This document shows positions 8,641 through 17,306 of a stretch of DNA of 64,000 nucleotides, piece by piece (the stretch's first letter is position 1; each line of letters starts with the position of its first letter). Origin of the DNA: Ampullimonas aquatilis (GTDB lineage Bacteria > Pseudomonadota > Gammaproteobacteria > Burkholderiales > Burkholderiaceae_D); assembly GCF_049675895.1 (NCBI RefSeq), contig NZ_CP183834.1, positions 1,612,001-1,676,000 of the forward strand, written 5' to 3'. A program made the position numbers and the translations under genes. The notes below the pieces were generated by a model. It was not told the origin of the DNA and ran no database searches. It saw only the letters and a program-made list of their open reading frames with translations.

Positions 8641-8785
8641 GGTTGACTGTGTGGAAGCACAAAACCGTTTGAACGACTGCCTGATTGAAGATTATCTGCA
8701 CACCTTGCACGCCTGCCTGAACAGTCTGCAAATGACAGCCGCAGTAGCCGGGTGAAGGCCAAAGCGGCCAGGCGTTGTATGACTT
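8641..8785 (+). pseudogene. Decayed partial copy of flgN 3' region
   Basis: These ~145 bases align with 3643-3788 of flgN with about 16 differences by eye, including long identical runs such as GATTATCTGCACACCTTGCA. There is no flgN 5' part, a one-base indel shifts the frame near 8745, and a stop follows. It is on the same strand as flgN, so flgN and this remnant form direct repeats bracketing the two-component/membrane-protein operon. Confidence 0.85.
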
Positions 8786-9110
8786 GATGAAGCGCTAATA
8801 CGGTGGTACTGGTCAATTTTGAATGTCATGCCGAGTCTCACATCGTGTCAACGCCGTGAGTCTGGCGTGATGACGATGAGGATAAAAGTGGCATCACTGA
8901 AAGTGATCTTTTGTCGATGCGCTATGTTGTCATTTTATCTGATGGCTTCTATGCGCCCCGATGCGATGCACTTCGGATGTGTCAGGTCTCCAGATGTAGC
9001 GGTCGTCTCAGAAAACCGAAAATAAAGCACGCTAAGCTTAGCTTACTGTAGTGGGTTACAGGGGGGGGAGACAAGTTCCTCTGTGATGGCAGCAACTCCT
9101 GGTTTAGCGG
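8786..9110. other. Intergenic, no supported gene
   Basis: Between the flgN remnant and the LysR gene I see no credible gene. There is a perfect 12-bp palindrome at 9031-9042 (GCTAAGCTTAGC) and a run of G residues at 9061-9068. The palindrome lies just downstream of the leftward LysR gene but lacks a proper T tract. Confidence 0.5.
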
Positions 9111-10037
9111 TCACCGCTGCGTGCCGGATTCCAGGCCACCGACGATTCCCGGAACGACCTTGCGAAGGTGGTTGGCGAATTCGAGCAAGTGAGGTGACTG
9201 GGTGCCGGTGCGCGACCAAGTTGCTTCGAAGCTGATCGTGACCTCGCGGCCAGATTTATCGGCGATCAGAAATGAAGCGTGCCCGCTCGCTGCCACCTTC
9301 GATTTTGGCAGTATCGCCGATCCGATACCCAATGCGGCCCATTCCTCCAACACCTGGTAGCTCATGGCTTCGCCCGAGTATTCTTGGAGCTTGCGACGCT
9401 GGCTGCGGAACAGAGCGCGGGTCGCGCGTGACAACCCACAGGCGTCGGGCACCATCACATAGGTTTCATCTGCAATGTCTTTGAGTTGTACAGAATGCGG
9501 GGGCGGGTCGCTCGGCCACACCGCGCCACGGGGGATGAAGATCAGCGGCTCGTCATAAAGGAATGTTGCGATCCACGTTCCTTTGTAAACATTTGCGACG
9601 CCAAAAACAAAATCCAAGTGCCCTTCATCGAGCATGCGGTAAAGGTCCGTCATATTCATCTCACGCAGCACCACGTCAACGTCTGGGTTGCGCAGTCGGA
9701 ACGGCTCAATCATCAGACCCAACAATTTTGCACTGATGAGCGGCGACGTGCCGATGCGGATCAAACGCTTGTCTGGACTGAGGAAAACCTGAGTCTGGTG
9801 AACCAAGCTGGTCTGCGCGCTCAGCACCTCGTTGATGTAGGGCAAGACGTGCGTCCCAAAGGGCGTCAGCGCGACCTTGCGAGTCGTGCGCACGAACAAG
9901 CGGTCTCCCAACTCGCTTTCCAGTTGCGCGATGCCGTTCGACAGCGTTGGCTGGGTCACGCAGCACTGCGCTGCGGCGGCCGTGAACGAACCCGTGGAAG
10001 CGATGGCACTGGCAAAGCGGAGTTGGCTGAGATTCAT
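9111..10037 (-). CDS. LysR-family transcriptional regulator
   Basis: A 308-residue LTTR. The N-terminal winged HTH (MNLSQLRFASAIASTGSFTAAAAQCCVTQPTLSNGIAQLE region) is followed by the linker helix and a periplasmic-binding-type effector domain beginning at about residue 92 (IRIGTSPLIS). It is divergent from the small-protein pair at 10160-10858, with a 122-bp gap containing a candidate T-N11-A-type palindrome, so it probably controls these genes and itself. Base composition is visibly GC-richer than the flanking flagellar DNA, consistent with acquisition. The effector is unknown. Confidence 0.9.
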   Translation of the reverse strand: MNLSQLRFASAIASTGSFTAAAAQCCVTQPTLSNGIAQLESELGDRLFVRTTRKVALTPFGTHVLPYINEVLSAQTSLVHQTQVFLSPDKRLIRIGTSPLISAKLLGLMIEPFRLRNPDVDVVLREMNMTDLYRMLDEGHLDFVFGVANVYKGTWIATFLYDEPLIFIPRGAVWPSDPPPHSVQLKDIADETYVMVPDACGLSRATRALFRSQRRKLQEYSGEAMSYQVLEEWAALGIGSAILPKSKVAASGHASFLIADKSGREVTISFEATWSRTGTQSPHLLEFANHLRKVVPGIVGGLESGTQR

Positions 10038-10042
10038 TTGTT

Positions 10043-10061
10043 ATTTATAGCACATATGAAT
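10043..10061. promoter_or_regulatory. Candidate LysR operator palindrome
   Basis: ATTTATAGCACATATGAAT is an imperfect inverted repeat with ATT-x-ATA and TAT-x-AAT arms, six of nine arm positions being paired. It sits six bases upstream of the LysR start codon in the divergent gap, the usual place for LTTR autoregulation. By-eye call. Confidence 0.35.
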
Positions 10062-10159
10062 GGATTGTATGCGAAAAGACAATTTCCGAATGAATCAGAG
10101 AATGCGTAACCTTCATGCATGTCGGCATCCCGCTGGCGGAAACCTCAAGGAGAATGAAG

Positions 10160-10441
10160 ATGGTCTATTTGCAAATCAGTCTGAATGTCGCTGCGAAGGA
10201 TCGTCCAGCGGCCGCTGCGATCTACACTCAATTCAAGGGGCCGTTCCTGGCTCAGGCGAAGGGTGCGCTGTCCAAGGACCTGCTAGTCCGAGATGAAGAC
10301 GTGCAAGTCCTGCACAGCTTTGATTCGGTCGAGAACGCCAAGGCCTACCTCTCCAGCGCACTTTTTAACCAAGACGTAGTCACCGCGCTGAAACCGCTGC
10401 TGCAAAGCCCGCCAGATGTGCGCATCTACGCTGCAGCCTGA
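10160..10441 (+). CDS. Small cytoplasmic alpha/beta protein, sister of the next gene
   Basis: A 93-residue protein starting MVYLQISLNV. The ATG at 10160 follows AAGGAG by seven bases; upstream in-frame starts lack this. It is clearly homologous to the next product over its whole length (shared pattern P-x-D/DR-A-A-A-x-IY-x-F-K-x-PFL, then LL(V/I)RD-(E/D)-DVQVLH-F, then K-PLL and RIY). Length and predicted beta-alpha pattern resemble dimeric ferredoxin-like (ABM/dabb) proteins, but I do not recognise the family. It has no signal peptide. Confidence 0.75.
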   Translation: MVYLQISLNVAAKDRPAAAAIYTQFKGPFLAQAKGALSKDLLVRDEDVQVLHSFDSVENAKAYLSSALFNQDVVTALKPLLQSPPDVRIYAAA

Positions 10442-10483
10442 CCCACATAAAACTGTCCCCACTCATTTCACCAGGAGAACCTC

Positions 10484-10858
10484 ATGACGAATAGCTTCCA
10501 ACGCGCGATTGCTAAACCCTTATCCTCCATACTCGTCGCGTCAGCCTTGGCAGTACCAAGCTTTGCATTTGCGGAGAAGGCGTACCTCGAAATCACGCTC
10601 AAGGTCGATCCACAAGATCGGGCCGCTGCCGGATCGATCTACTCGAAATTCAAGAAGCCATTTCTTAGCAAAATTCCTGGCGCGAAGTCGAAGGAGCTTC
10701 TGATCCGTGATGACGACGTCCAGGTGCTACATGGATTCGCCACCCGAAAGCAAGCCGAAGCTTATCTAAGCAGTGACCTCTTTACGAAGGATGTCGTGGT
10801 CAGCCTCAAGCCCTTGCTAAAGGTCGATCCCGAAGTCCGAATTTATTCGACTGACTGA
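10484..10858 (+). CDS. Exported sister of the small alpha/beta protein
   Basis: 124 residues: a signal peptide of about 30 residues (hydrophobic ILVASALAVPSFAFA, cleavage at AFA-E) followed by a ~94-residue domain homologous to the protein at 10160-10441 (RAAAGSIYSKFKKPFL, IRDDDVQVLHGF, VSLKPLLKVDPEVRIY). The two genes are adjacent, 42 bp apart, each with an SD (CAGGAG here). The pair therefore places the same fold in the cytoplasm and the periplasm. No catalytic signature is obvious and the function is unknown. Confidence 0.78.
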   Translation: MTNSFQRAIAKPLSSILVASALAVPSFAFAEKAYLEITLKVDPQDRAAAGSIYSKFKKPFLSKIPGAKSKELLIRDDDVQVLHGFATRKQAEAYLSSDLFTKDVVVSLKPLLKVDPEVRIYSTD

Positions 10859-10870
10859 CGCGCACCGGCA

Positions 10871-11197
10871 ATGAAGCTGAACGATGACCCATCCAAGCGC
10901 GTCGTACTCCGCTCGACGGAGCTACCCTGGCAGCCCAGTCCTGTGGCCGGTGTCCAGCGGCGTTTGCTTGCACGTGACGGCGACGAAGATGCTCGGGCCA
11001 CCAGTATTGTTCGTTATGAGCCAGGCGCGGTGTTTCCGTCCCATGCGCATCCGCAGGGCGAGGAGATCGTAGTGCTTGATGGGGAGTTCGCGGATGAGCA
11101 CGGCATCTACCCTGCCGGCACTTACATCAAGAAGCCGCGCGGGTATAGTGTTCGACTGGTGCCTTGGTGCCAGCATAGGCGGCGTAGAACGGCGTGA
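10871..11197 (+). pseudogene. Truncated ChrR-like cupin gene
   Basis: The first ~90 residues are a typical ChrR/anti-sigma-like cupin: VLRSTELPWQPSPVAGVQRRLL, a His-rich metal-site motif SHAHPQGEEIVVLDGEF, and GTYIKKP. At about 11135-11145 the family similarity ends abruptly inside the beta barrel and the remaining frame (GYSVRLVPWCQHRRRRTA) is the antisense of the convergent SDR gene. The second cupin motif is missing. The product is probably non-functional. It follows the exported small protein by 12 bp, so it was likely part of that operon. Confidence 0.75.
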
Positions 11198-11651
11198 ATG
11201 CACCAAGCAGCGATGTCACCAGCATGACGATCTTGCCATTGTCGTTGACATGCCTGCCCGCTTCCCTGAGGAAAAAGAAGGCGATCTTGGAATTGACTGC
11301 CGTCATCTCATCGTACTCGGCTTCGCTGATTTCGGTAAACGCTTTCTTGAGCACCTTGCCAACCGTGTTGATGGCGATATCAGGCTTACCGACCGCAGCA
11401 ACGGTATCGGCAAACAGTTTCTCGACAGCACCAGCCGTCGTCAGGTTGGCCTGGATCGCCACGGCATTGGCGCCAGTCGCCCTGATCGCGGCAACAGTCG
11501 CATCAGCTTCTGCCTTGCTGCTTGCGCTGTTGTAGTGAATGGCCACGGCCTTGGCACCGTGCTGTGCCAAATCCCGGGCGATTAACCCGCCAAGGTTCTT
11601 GGCACCGCCCGCGATGAGGACGACTTTGCCTTTAATAGAATGGTTTGCCAT
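11127..11651 (-). pseudogene. SDR-family oxidoreductase, C-terminally truncated
   Basis: An NAD(P)-dependent short-chain dehydrogenase of 174 residues where about 250 is usual. The Rossmann start (KVVLIAGGAKNLGGLIAR), the N-x-x-G-like TVGKVLKKAF region, the catalytic Ser region (IVMLVTSLLGAF) and the Tyr/Lys pair (YAAYAGTKAPVEH) are present, but the protein stops three residues after the following TRAAS start of the next helix. The C-terminal substrate lid is absent. The 3' end coincides exactly with the breakpoint of the cupin on the other strand. Confidence 0.8.
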
Positions 11652-12054
11652 GGGGAATCTCTTTTGATGGATGAACTGGGCTCTAGTCTAGGCAACAATA
11701 CATCGGAGATCAGCCAGGAGAACCTGGATGGATTATCCAGAGAATCATGCCAATCGCGTCGAGTTAACCGGCATGAAAGTGAGGAAGATAGCAATGAGTG
11801 AAACTTAACGCGTCAACCGAACTACTCAAATTGAGATTCTTGAAATTTGATTGTTCACTTGAAAAAATAATCAGTATTCAAATATTGAGATCCAGTAGTC
11901 AGCATCGGTCAGCATAGAATTCCGTTAAAAGCATCACGTTAAAATTGTCTTGTTTTTCCAATTCTCACTCATACTCCCACATCATTTAATAAAATATATC
12001 TGCTCAAGTGCTTATTGATTAGCTCTATTTTTTTACTCCATATGAGTATATTAA
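11652..12054. other. Intergenic, no supported gene
   Basis: About 400 bases between the SDR start and the fliA terminator. The part near the SDR matches its GC-richer composition; from about 11815 onward the DNA becomes very AT-rich with several A/T runs. I find no ORF with family features, no RNA gene and no inverted repeats of insertion-sequence type. The compositional step probably marks the right edge of the accessory patch. Confidence 0.5.
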
Positions 12055-12096
12055 ATCAATAAAAAAAACGCCAAGAACCTGGCGGATCATGGCGTT
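12055..12096 (-). terminator. Intrinsic terminator of the fliA operon
   Basis: Read leftward, AACGCCA pairs with TGGCGTT across a 16-base loop that contains further pairing potential, and is followed by eight T residues. It lies 53 bases after the fliA stop. Confidence 0.75.
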
Positions 12097-12148
12097 AAGC
12101 TATCACTTTCGTCATAGCACTGGAAAACGATCATTTACATCATTGGAC

Positions 12149-12862
12149 TTACCAATCCTTGAGCTTGCTGCGCAGTCGGGCGATCGACTGGCTGTGAATC
12201 TGGCAGACACGTGATTCGGTGACGCCGAGCACGGCGGCAATTTCCCTGAAGTTCATGTCCTGTTCGTAGTACATACCCATCATCTGTTTTTCGCGTTCAG
12301 GCAGGTCGTCAATGGCTTTCACCAACGCTTGTTTGAAGCGGGCATCCTTGACCTGCTCAAGTGGCTCGTAGGTGCTGTCGGCGCTATGGCGTTCGTGATA
12401 ATCCTCATCGCTATCACGATCTTTCATATCGTCAAAGTAAACCAGTTGATAACCACGCGCTTCGCCGAGCAGGTCCTGGTATTCCTCTAATGAAATTTTC
12501 ATGTGCTTGGCCACTTCCGACTCAGTCGGTGCACGGCCAAGCTTATGTTCCATCTTGTGAATGGCGGATTCGATATCACGCTGGCTTTTGCGCAGGCCAC
12601 GGGGCAGCCAGTCGTTGGCACGCAGTTCGTCAAGAATGGCACCGCGAATCCGTTGAGTGGCGTAGGTTTCAAACTGTGCACCCTGTGATTCTTCATAGCG
12701 GTTGACGGCATCCATCAAGCCAATCAGGCCGGCCTGAACCAGGTCATCAAGCTGTACGGAAGGTGGCAGGCGCGCCAAAATATGATGAGCCATCCGCTTT
12801 ACCAACGGCGCGTACTGGTTGACGTACTGGCTCCGATCAAGCACACCGGACGCGTTATACAT
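12149..12862 (-). CDS. fliA: Flagellar sigma-28 factor FliA
   Basis: FliA directs RNA polymerase to late flagellar and chemotaxis promoters and is held inactive by FlgM. The 237-residue protein begins MYNASGVLDRSQ and shows region 2 (LVKRMAHHILARLPPSVQLDDLVQAGLIGL), region 3 and region 4 with the HTH (REIAAVLGVTESRVCQIHSQ). The ATG at 12862 follows AAGGAG by eight bases; an upstream in-frame extension is not needed. The start lies just inside the end of the flhG-like gene, an 8-base overlap, indicating coupled expression. It is the last gene of the leftward flhA-flhF-flhG-fliA run. Confidence 0.96.
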   Translation of the reverse strand: MYNASGVLDRSQYVNQYAPLVKRMAHHILARLPPSVQLDDLVQAGLIGLMDAVNRYEESQGAQFETYATQRIRGAILDELRANDWLPRGLRKSQRDIESAIHKMEHKLGRAPTESEVAKHMKISLEEYQDLLGEARGYQLVYFDDMKDRDSDEDYHERHSADSTYEPLEQVKDARFKQALVKAIDDLPEREKQMMGMYYEQDMNFREIAAVLGVTESRVCQIHSQSIARLRSKLKDW

Positions 12863-13697
12863 GACGATTTCTCCTTGCTGCAAATGGGGGTGTTGCGGCC
12901 GCTTGCTGGTGCAAGCCAGACGAGTTGGTGTCTGCCTCGGACAAGTAACCGGCGTAGTCCACGCTGATGCCTAAAAAGCGGGCACAGGTGTTGGATAAAT
13001 TGGCAAAACTCTGGGCGGCTTGCTCGGCATCGCCAGCATGGCTGATCAAAATCCGAATCGGAAAGCCAAAGCCGCGTTGTGAAATGTCTTTGAGCAAGCC
13101 ATAAGCGCGCTTTAAACCTTGCGCATGAGCAGGTACGAGCAGGCGAATTTCTGAATCAGCCGTTACCCGTTGCGGTGCTGAAAATGCCACCAGGCCATCA
13201 AGCTTCTGACTGTCACCGTTAATCACAATGTATTCGGGCATGATATGGCCAGCACTGGCAGCACGCACGGTTTCAAATAAATGTTCGGGAGCAGTGCTCA
13301 ACTTGCCCAGGCCACGTGCACAGGGCAACACCGCCAGACTGCAAACCTGTGAAGGGTAATGCAGGGTGACTTGATTGACTGTCATGCTGCCATTGAGGGT
13401 GTGCGCCAATTCATAGCGTGCACTCAGACCCAAGGCAGCCGCAGCTTGACCACAGGTTTGATCAAGCAAGAGTGTAGCGCGACCACTTTCCATGGCATCC
13501 ACCGACCAACGCGCAGCCAGCAATGATTGGTTTTCAACATCGTTGGCATTGAGCAGCAGACAAATCTGCGGCAGCACGGTCGGCTGCAACATATTGCGCA
13601 GGCCAGCCGCTTGATCGGCTTGCCAGAAGGCCGGGGTTTCTTGCCTGGTTTCTAAAATGGTTTGATTCAACACAATCGTAGTCCTTGCATCAATCAA
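12855..13697 (-). CDS. flhG: FlhG-like (MinD family) flagellar number regulator lacking a P-loop
   Basis: Position between flhF and fliA, and an N-terminal DQAAGLR motif (residues 28-34) matching the FlhG segment that activates the FlhF GTPase, identify this as an FlhG homologue. However, the MinD-type deviant Walker A (GKGGxGKT) is absent: the first strand reads ICLLLNANDVENQSLLAARW with no Gly-Lys-Thr, although the ATLLLDQ strand survives. It is therefore unlikely to bind ATP in the usual way. The start is a TTG overlapping the flhF stop by four bases (TTGA); the next in-frame Met is 36 codons on and would delete the DQAxxLR motif. Confidence 0.75.
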   Translation of the reverse strand: MIDARTTIVLNQTILETRQETPAFWQADQAAGLRNMLQPTVLPQICLLLNANDVENQSLLAARWSVDAMESGRATLLLDQTCGQAAAALGLSARYELAHTLNGSMTVNQVTLHYPSQVCSLAVLPCARGLGKLSTAPEHLFETVRAASAGHIMPEYIVINGDSQKLDGLVAFSAPQRVTADSEIRLLVPAHAQGLKRAYGLLKDISQRGFGFPIRILISHAGDAEQAAQSFANLSNTCARFLGISVDYAGYLSEADTNSSGLHQQAAATPPFAARRNRHV

Positions 13698-15169
13698 GCG
13701 AGGTTAGAGAAAGTGAGATCGTATTCACTGTCAGCCAGACTAAAGGCGCTGCTGCGATGTGCCTTGGCACAGGCCAGGGCTTTTTCGGTCAGGGCCAGGG
13801 CGTTGGCGGGATGCAGGTCTTCTGGTACGCGCTGACCATTGGTCACGTAATGCAATTGCAGTTTGTTGCGCATGACCACATCGAGGACGCCACCGAGCTT
13901 GACGCTCTCATCGAGCTTGGACAGGATGGTGCCGACCAGATTGGCGGCATGTGCGCCCGCGCCTTTGTAGGCGCTGACCACATCATCCAAGGTTTCAGGA
14001 TGGGCCGAGCTGTTCAGGAGCAACAAACGTTTGACGTTGTGCTGGCCCAAAAAGGCAATCTGTTCAGCCAGGCGGCCATCACGTTGACCCATGCCCACGG
14101 TGTCAATCAACACCATATGCTTATTGGCCATGAGCGCCAACATGGAGAGCAAATCATTGGGCGTCTGGGCAGTAAAGACATGCACGCCAAGCAGCTTGCC
14201 GTAAATGCGCAATTGGTCTTGCGCGCCAACCCGATAGCTGTCAGTCGTAATCAAACCCAATGACTGCGCACCGTGTTTCACCACACAACGGGCGGCCAGT
14301 TTGGCGGTGGTAGTGGTCTTGCCAACACCGGTTGGACCAACCAGCGCATAGGTGCCGCCAATGTCAACCAGATCAGGCTCGGTAGTAGAAGTGCGGGCCA
14401 TCGGTAGATTGATGGCGATGACTTCGGCAATCCAGCGGCGCGCTTCGGTTGCGTTGTAGTCGGCAGGCAGGCTTTTTAATGCGGTACGGGCAAAATCAGG
14501 GGAAAAACCAGCGTTGACCAGATCTTTCCAGAGTTGCGCTTTTAATGGGTTGCGGTTCATGTCTTCACGCAGTGCCATCAAGCCAAATTGAGATTCCATC
14601 AGATTGCGCATGGCCTTGATCTCATTCATCAAGGCGGCTTCATTCATGCCGGGTGCGGTGGCAATGGTCAGTTGGCTGGCTGCCGCAGTGGGTTTCATCA
14701 CCCGTGGTGCTGACTGAAAGCTGGCGGCTGGTGCTTTGGCAGCCAGATTGACCAGGCCTTCATGCGCCACGGTCTGGGTTTTGTCAAAACTGGAGCGCTG
14801 CTTCTCGGCCATTTGCGCTGCAAACGCCGCCAAACTGGCTTGCAGATTGGCCTCGCCTTCATCTTGATGCGATGCTTGCACCAATGGGTCGCTGATGACT
14901 TTGGGGCGCAGACCATCGACCATCACATTAGCTGGTGCTGGGCTGGTGGCTGCAGCACGTTGCGGAGGATTTGCCGCTGAGTGAGCTGGTCTTGGTTCAT
15001 GACCACCTTGTGCCATGACGTCGACAGCATCGGCCTCTTTCATGGCGATGATTTCCACGCCGTCGGCCAGCTCTTTGGTAGAGATGACCATGGCGTCTTC
15101 GCCTAGATCCTCACGCAATTTGCGTAAGGCTTCACGTGATGTTTTTCCAGTATATTTTTTTAAGATCAT
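13694..15169 (-). CDS. flhF: Flagellar SRP-family GTPase FlhF
   Basis: FlhF sets the site of flagellar assembly, usually at the pole. The 491-residue protein has the FlhF N-terminus (MILKKYTGKTSREALRKLREDLGEDAMVISTKE), a low-complexity Ala/Pro/Gln-rich B domain (about 75-200), an N domain and the SRP-type G domain with G1 GPTGVGKTTTTAKLAAR, ITTDSYRVGAQDQLRIYG, DTVGMGQRD and SKLDESVKLGG. It overlaps flhA by four bases upstream and the flhG-like gene downstream. Polar flagellation is a reasonable inference from FlhF plus FlhG. Confidence 0.95.
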   Translation of the reverse strand: MILKKYTGKTSREALRKLREDLGEDAMVISTKELADGVEIIAMKEADAVDVMAQGGHEPRPAHSAANPPQRAAATSPAPANVMVDGLRPKVISDPLVQASHQDEGEANLQASLAAFAAQMAEKQRSSFDKTQTVAHEGLVNLAAKAPAASFQSAPRVMKPTAAASQLTIATAPGMNEAALMNEIKAMRNLMESQFGLMALREDMNRNPLKAQLWKDLVNAGFSPDFARTALKSLPADYNATEARRWIAEVIAINLPMARTSTTEPDLVDIGGTYALVGPTGVGKTTTTAKLAARCVVKHGAQSLGLITTDSYRVGAQDQLRIYGKLLGVHVFTAQTPNDLLSMLALMANKHMVLIDTVGMGQRDGRLAEQIAFLGQHNVKRLLLLNSSAHPETLDDVVSAYKGAGAHAANLVGTILSKLDESVKLGGVLDVVMRNKLQLHYVTNGQRVPEDLHPANALALTEKALACAKAHRSSAFSLADSEYDLTFSNLA

Positions 15170-17268
15170 GATTTAGCTCCAATCATTACACCAACACGGA
15201 TAGTTCGAGATTCAGGGATTTCGCTGTGCGACAAGACACGCAGTCGCGGTAAAAAACGTTTGAAAAGACGCGCCATTGGCAGGCGTAAACGGTCTGGTAC
15301 CAGCAACAAGGGTGGGTGGCCAATAGTTTCCTGACGTTGCGCCGCTTGTGCGGTGTCTTGCATGATGCGGTCGGCCAAGCCTGGCTCCAGACCCAGGCTT
15401 TCATTGACTGAGGCCTGACTGAGAATTTTTTCGAGATCGGGATCAAAGACCACTACATTCAAATCGCCAGTGGAACCGGCAATGCTTTGCACGATGGCAC
15501 GGCCCAGGGCAATTCGAACTTGCGCAGTGAGATCGGCCGGATCCTGGGTTTTGCCGCCATGCTCACACAACGTTTCAATGATGGTACGCATATCACGAAT
15601 GTGAACGCCTTCATCCAGCAGGCTTTGCAAGACACGTTGAACGGTGGAAAGCGAAATGAGTTTGGGTACCAGATCTTCCACCAGTTTGGGCGCAGTCTTG
15701 GCGACATGATCAATCAGTTCTTGGGCTTCGGCACGGCCTAACAAGGTTGCGGCTTGCGTCTGCATGATGTGGTTGATGTGGGTCGCGACCACAGTTGCCG
15801 GGTCAACCACGGTATAGCCGGCAGTCACTGCCAGATCACGTTGGTTGGCTTCAATCCAGACGGCCGGTAAACCAAAGGCCGGGTCTTTGGCTGCCGTGCC
15901 TTGCAATTGGGCGCTGACACGGCCAGGGTTGATGGCCATGAATAAGCCATGGAAGACTTCGCCTTCACCAATCACCACGCCTTTGAGCAGGATGCGATAG
16001 CCATTGGGCTTGAGTTCAAGGTTGTCACGAATATGAACAACGGGTGGCAAAAAGCCAATCTCTTGAGCAAATTTTTTGCGCAGACCTTTGATACGTTTCA
16101 GCAGATCGCCATCTTGTGATTTATCGACCAAAGGAATCAGTCGGTAGCCAACTTCAAGACCAATCACATCAACCGGCTGCAGATCTTCCCAGCTGGCATC
16201 GGTGGATTCAGGCTTAGGTAAAGATTCCTGTACCTTTTGTGCAGTGGCTTGCTGGGCTTCTTCCTTCTGCTTTTTAGCCAATGAATAACTGAGCCAGCCT
16301 GTCAAACCGGCCAATGACAAGAAGGAAACATGGGGCATGCCCGGGATCAGACCCATCATGCCAATCACGCCGGCGGTCAGACTCAAGGCCTGTGGCGAGT
16401 TGAACAGTTGTTTGACGATCTGGCTGCCGATATCAATATCATCGCCCACCCGTGATACCACCAGACCCGCGGCAATGGAGATCACCAGGGCGGGAATCTG
16501 TGCCACCAAGCCGTCACCAATGGCCAGCAATACGTAGTTGTTGGCAGCGGTTGCCAAAGACAGATCATGTTGCAACAAGCCAATCGCCAGACCACCAATG
16601 ATGTTGATGAACAAGATCAAAATACCGGCAACCGCATCACCCCGAACAAATTTTGAGGCACCGTCCATGGCACCGTAAAAATCGGCTTCCTGGGCGATTT
16701 CGGTACGACGACGGCGTGCTTCTGATTCTGCAATCAGGCCTGCATTCAGGTCGGCATCAATCGCCATTTGCTTGCCCGGCATGGCATCCAGGGTAAAGCG
16801 GGCGGACACTTCAGCAATTCGGCCTGCACCTTTGGTTACCACCACAAAGTTGATTACGATCAGAATCGCAAACACCACCAGACCCACGGCAAAATTGCCA
16901 CCGACCAGAAAATGGCCAAAGGCTTCAATGACTTTACCTGCCGCATCAGGGCCGGTGTGACCGTTGATCAATACCACCCGAGTCGATGCCACGTTCAATG
17001 ACAAACGCAACAGGGTCGTCAGCAATAGCACCGTTGGGAAAGCCGCAAATTCCAAAGGTTTGGTGGTGTACATGCTGACCAGCAAGACCATCAGACCCAG
17101 GGCAATATTGAATGTGAACAGCAAATCCAGAATGAAGGGTGGCAGTGGCAGAATCATCATGGCCAGAATCATGATGATGAAAATGGGACCACCCATATTG
17201 CGCAACACCGCCATATTGCCTTCGGAGACAAAGCGTTGCAGCAGGTTGTTGATTGGGGATGGATTCAT
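15166..17268 (-). CDS. flhA: Flagellar type III export gate protein FlhA
   Basis: FlhA is the large membrane component of the flagellar export gate whose cytoplasmic ring binds chaperone-substrate complexes. At 700 residues it has the normal size: about eight N-terminal membrane helices (to ~residue 330), the FHIPEP-family signature (TKGAGRIAEVSARFTLDAM, then PGKQMAIDADLNAGL), a linker, and a C-terminal cytoplasmic domain with EVGYRLIPLVD. It lies between flhB (38 bp upstream) and flhF (4-base overlap), as in other Burkholderiales. Confidence 0.97.
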   Translation of the reverse strand: MNPSPINNLLQRFVSEGNMAVLRNMGGPIFIIMILAMMILPLPPFILDLLFTFNIALGLMVLLVSMYTTKPLEFAAFPTVLLLTTLLRLSLNVASTRVVLINGHTGPDAAGKVIEAFGHFLVGGNFAVGLVVFAILIVINFVVVTKGAGRIAEVSARFTLDAMPGKQMAIDADLNAGLIAESEARRRRTEIAQEADFYGAMDGASKFVRGDAVAGILILFINIIGGLAIGLLQHDLSLATAANNYVLLAIGDGLVAQIPALVISIAAGLVVSRVGDDIDIGSQIVKQLFNSPQALSLTAGVIGMMGLIPGMPHVSFLSLAGLTGWLSYSLAKKQKEEAQQATAQKVQESLPKPESTDASWEDLQPVDVIGLEVGYRLIPLVDKSQDGDLLKRIKGLRKKFAQEIGFLPPVVHIRDNLELKPNGYRILLKGVVIGEGEVFHGLFMAINPGRVSAQLQGTAAKDPAFGLPAVWIEANQRDLAVTAGYTVVDPATVVATHINHIMQTQAATLLGRAEAQELIDHVAKTAPKLVEDLVPKLISLSTVQRVLQSLLDEGVHIRDMRTIIETLCEHGGKTQDPADLTAQVRIALGRAIVQSIAGSTGDLNVVVFDPDLEKILSQASVNESLGLEPGLADRIMQDTAQAAQRQETIGHPPLLLVPDRLRLPMARLFKRFLPRLRVLSHSEIPESRTIRVGVMIGAKS

Positions 17269-17306
17269 GTTCTGGCTGATCTTTAGGTTTTAATGATGAA
17301 GAATAA

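Noticed and set aside
8819..9025. 68-codon rightward frame near 8.9 kb
   Set aside because: No SD, no conserved pattern, and it sits in a decayed intergenic stretch.
9031..9042. GCTAAGCTTAGC palindrome downstream of the LysR gene
   Set aside because: A perfect 12-bp palindrome, but neither a terminator tail nor a position before a gene gives it a clear role.
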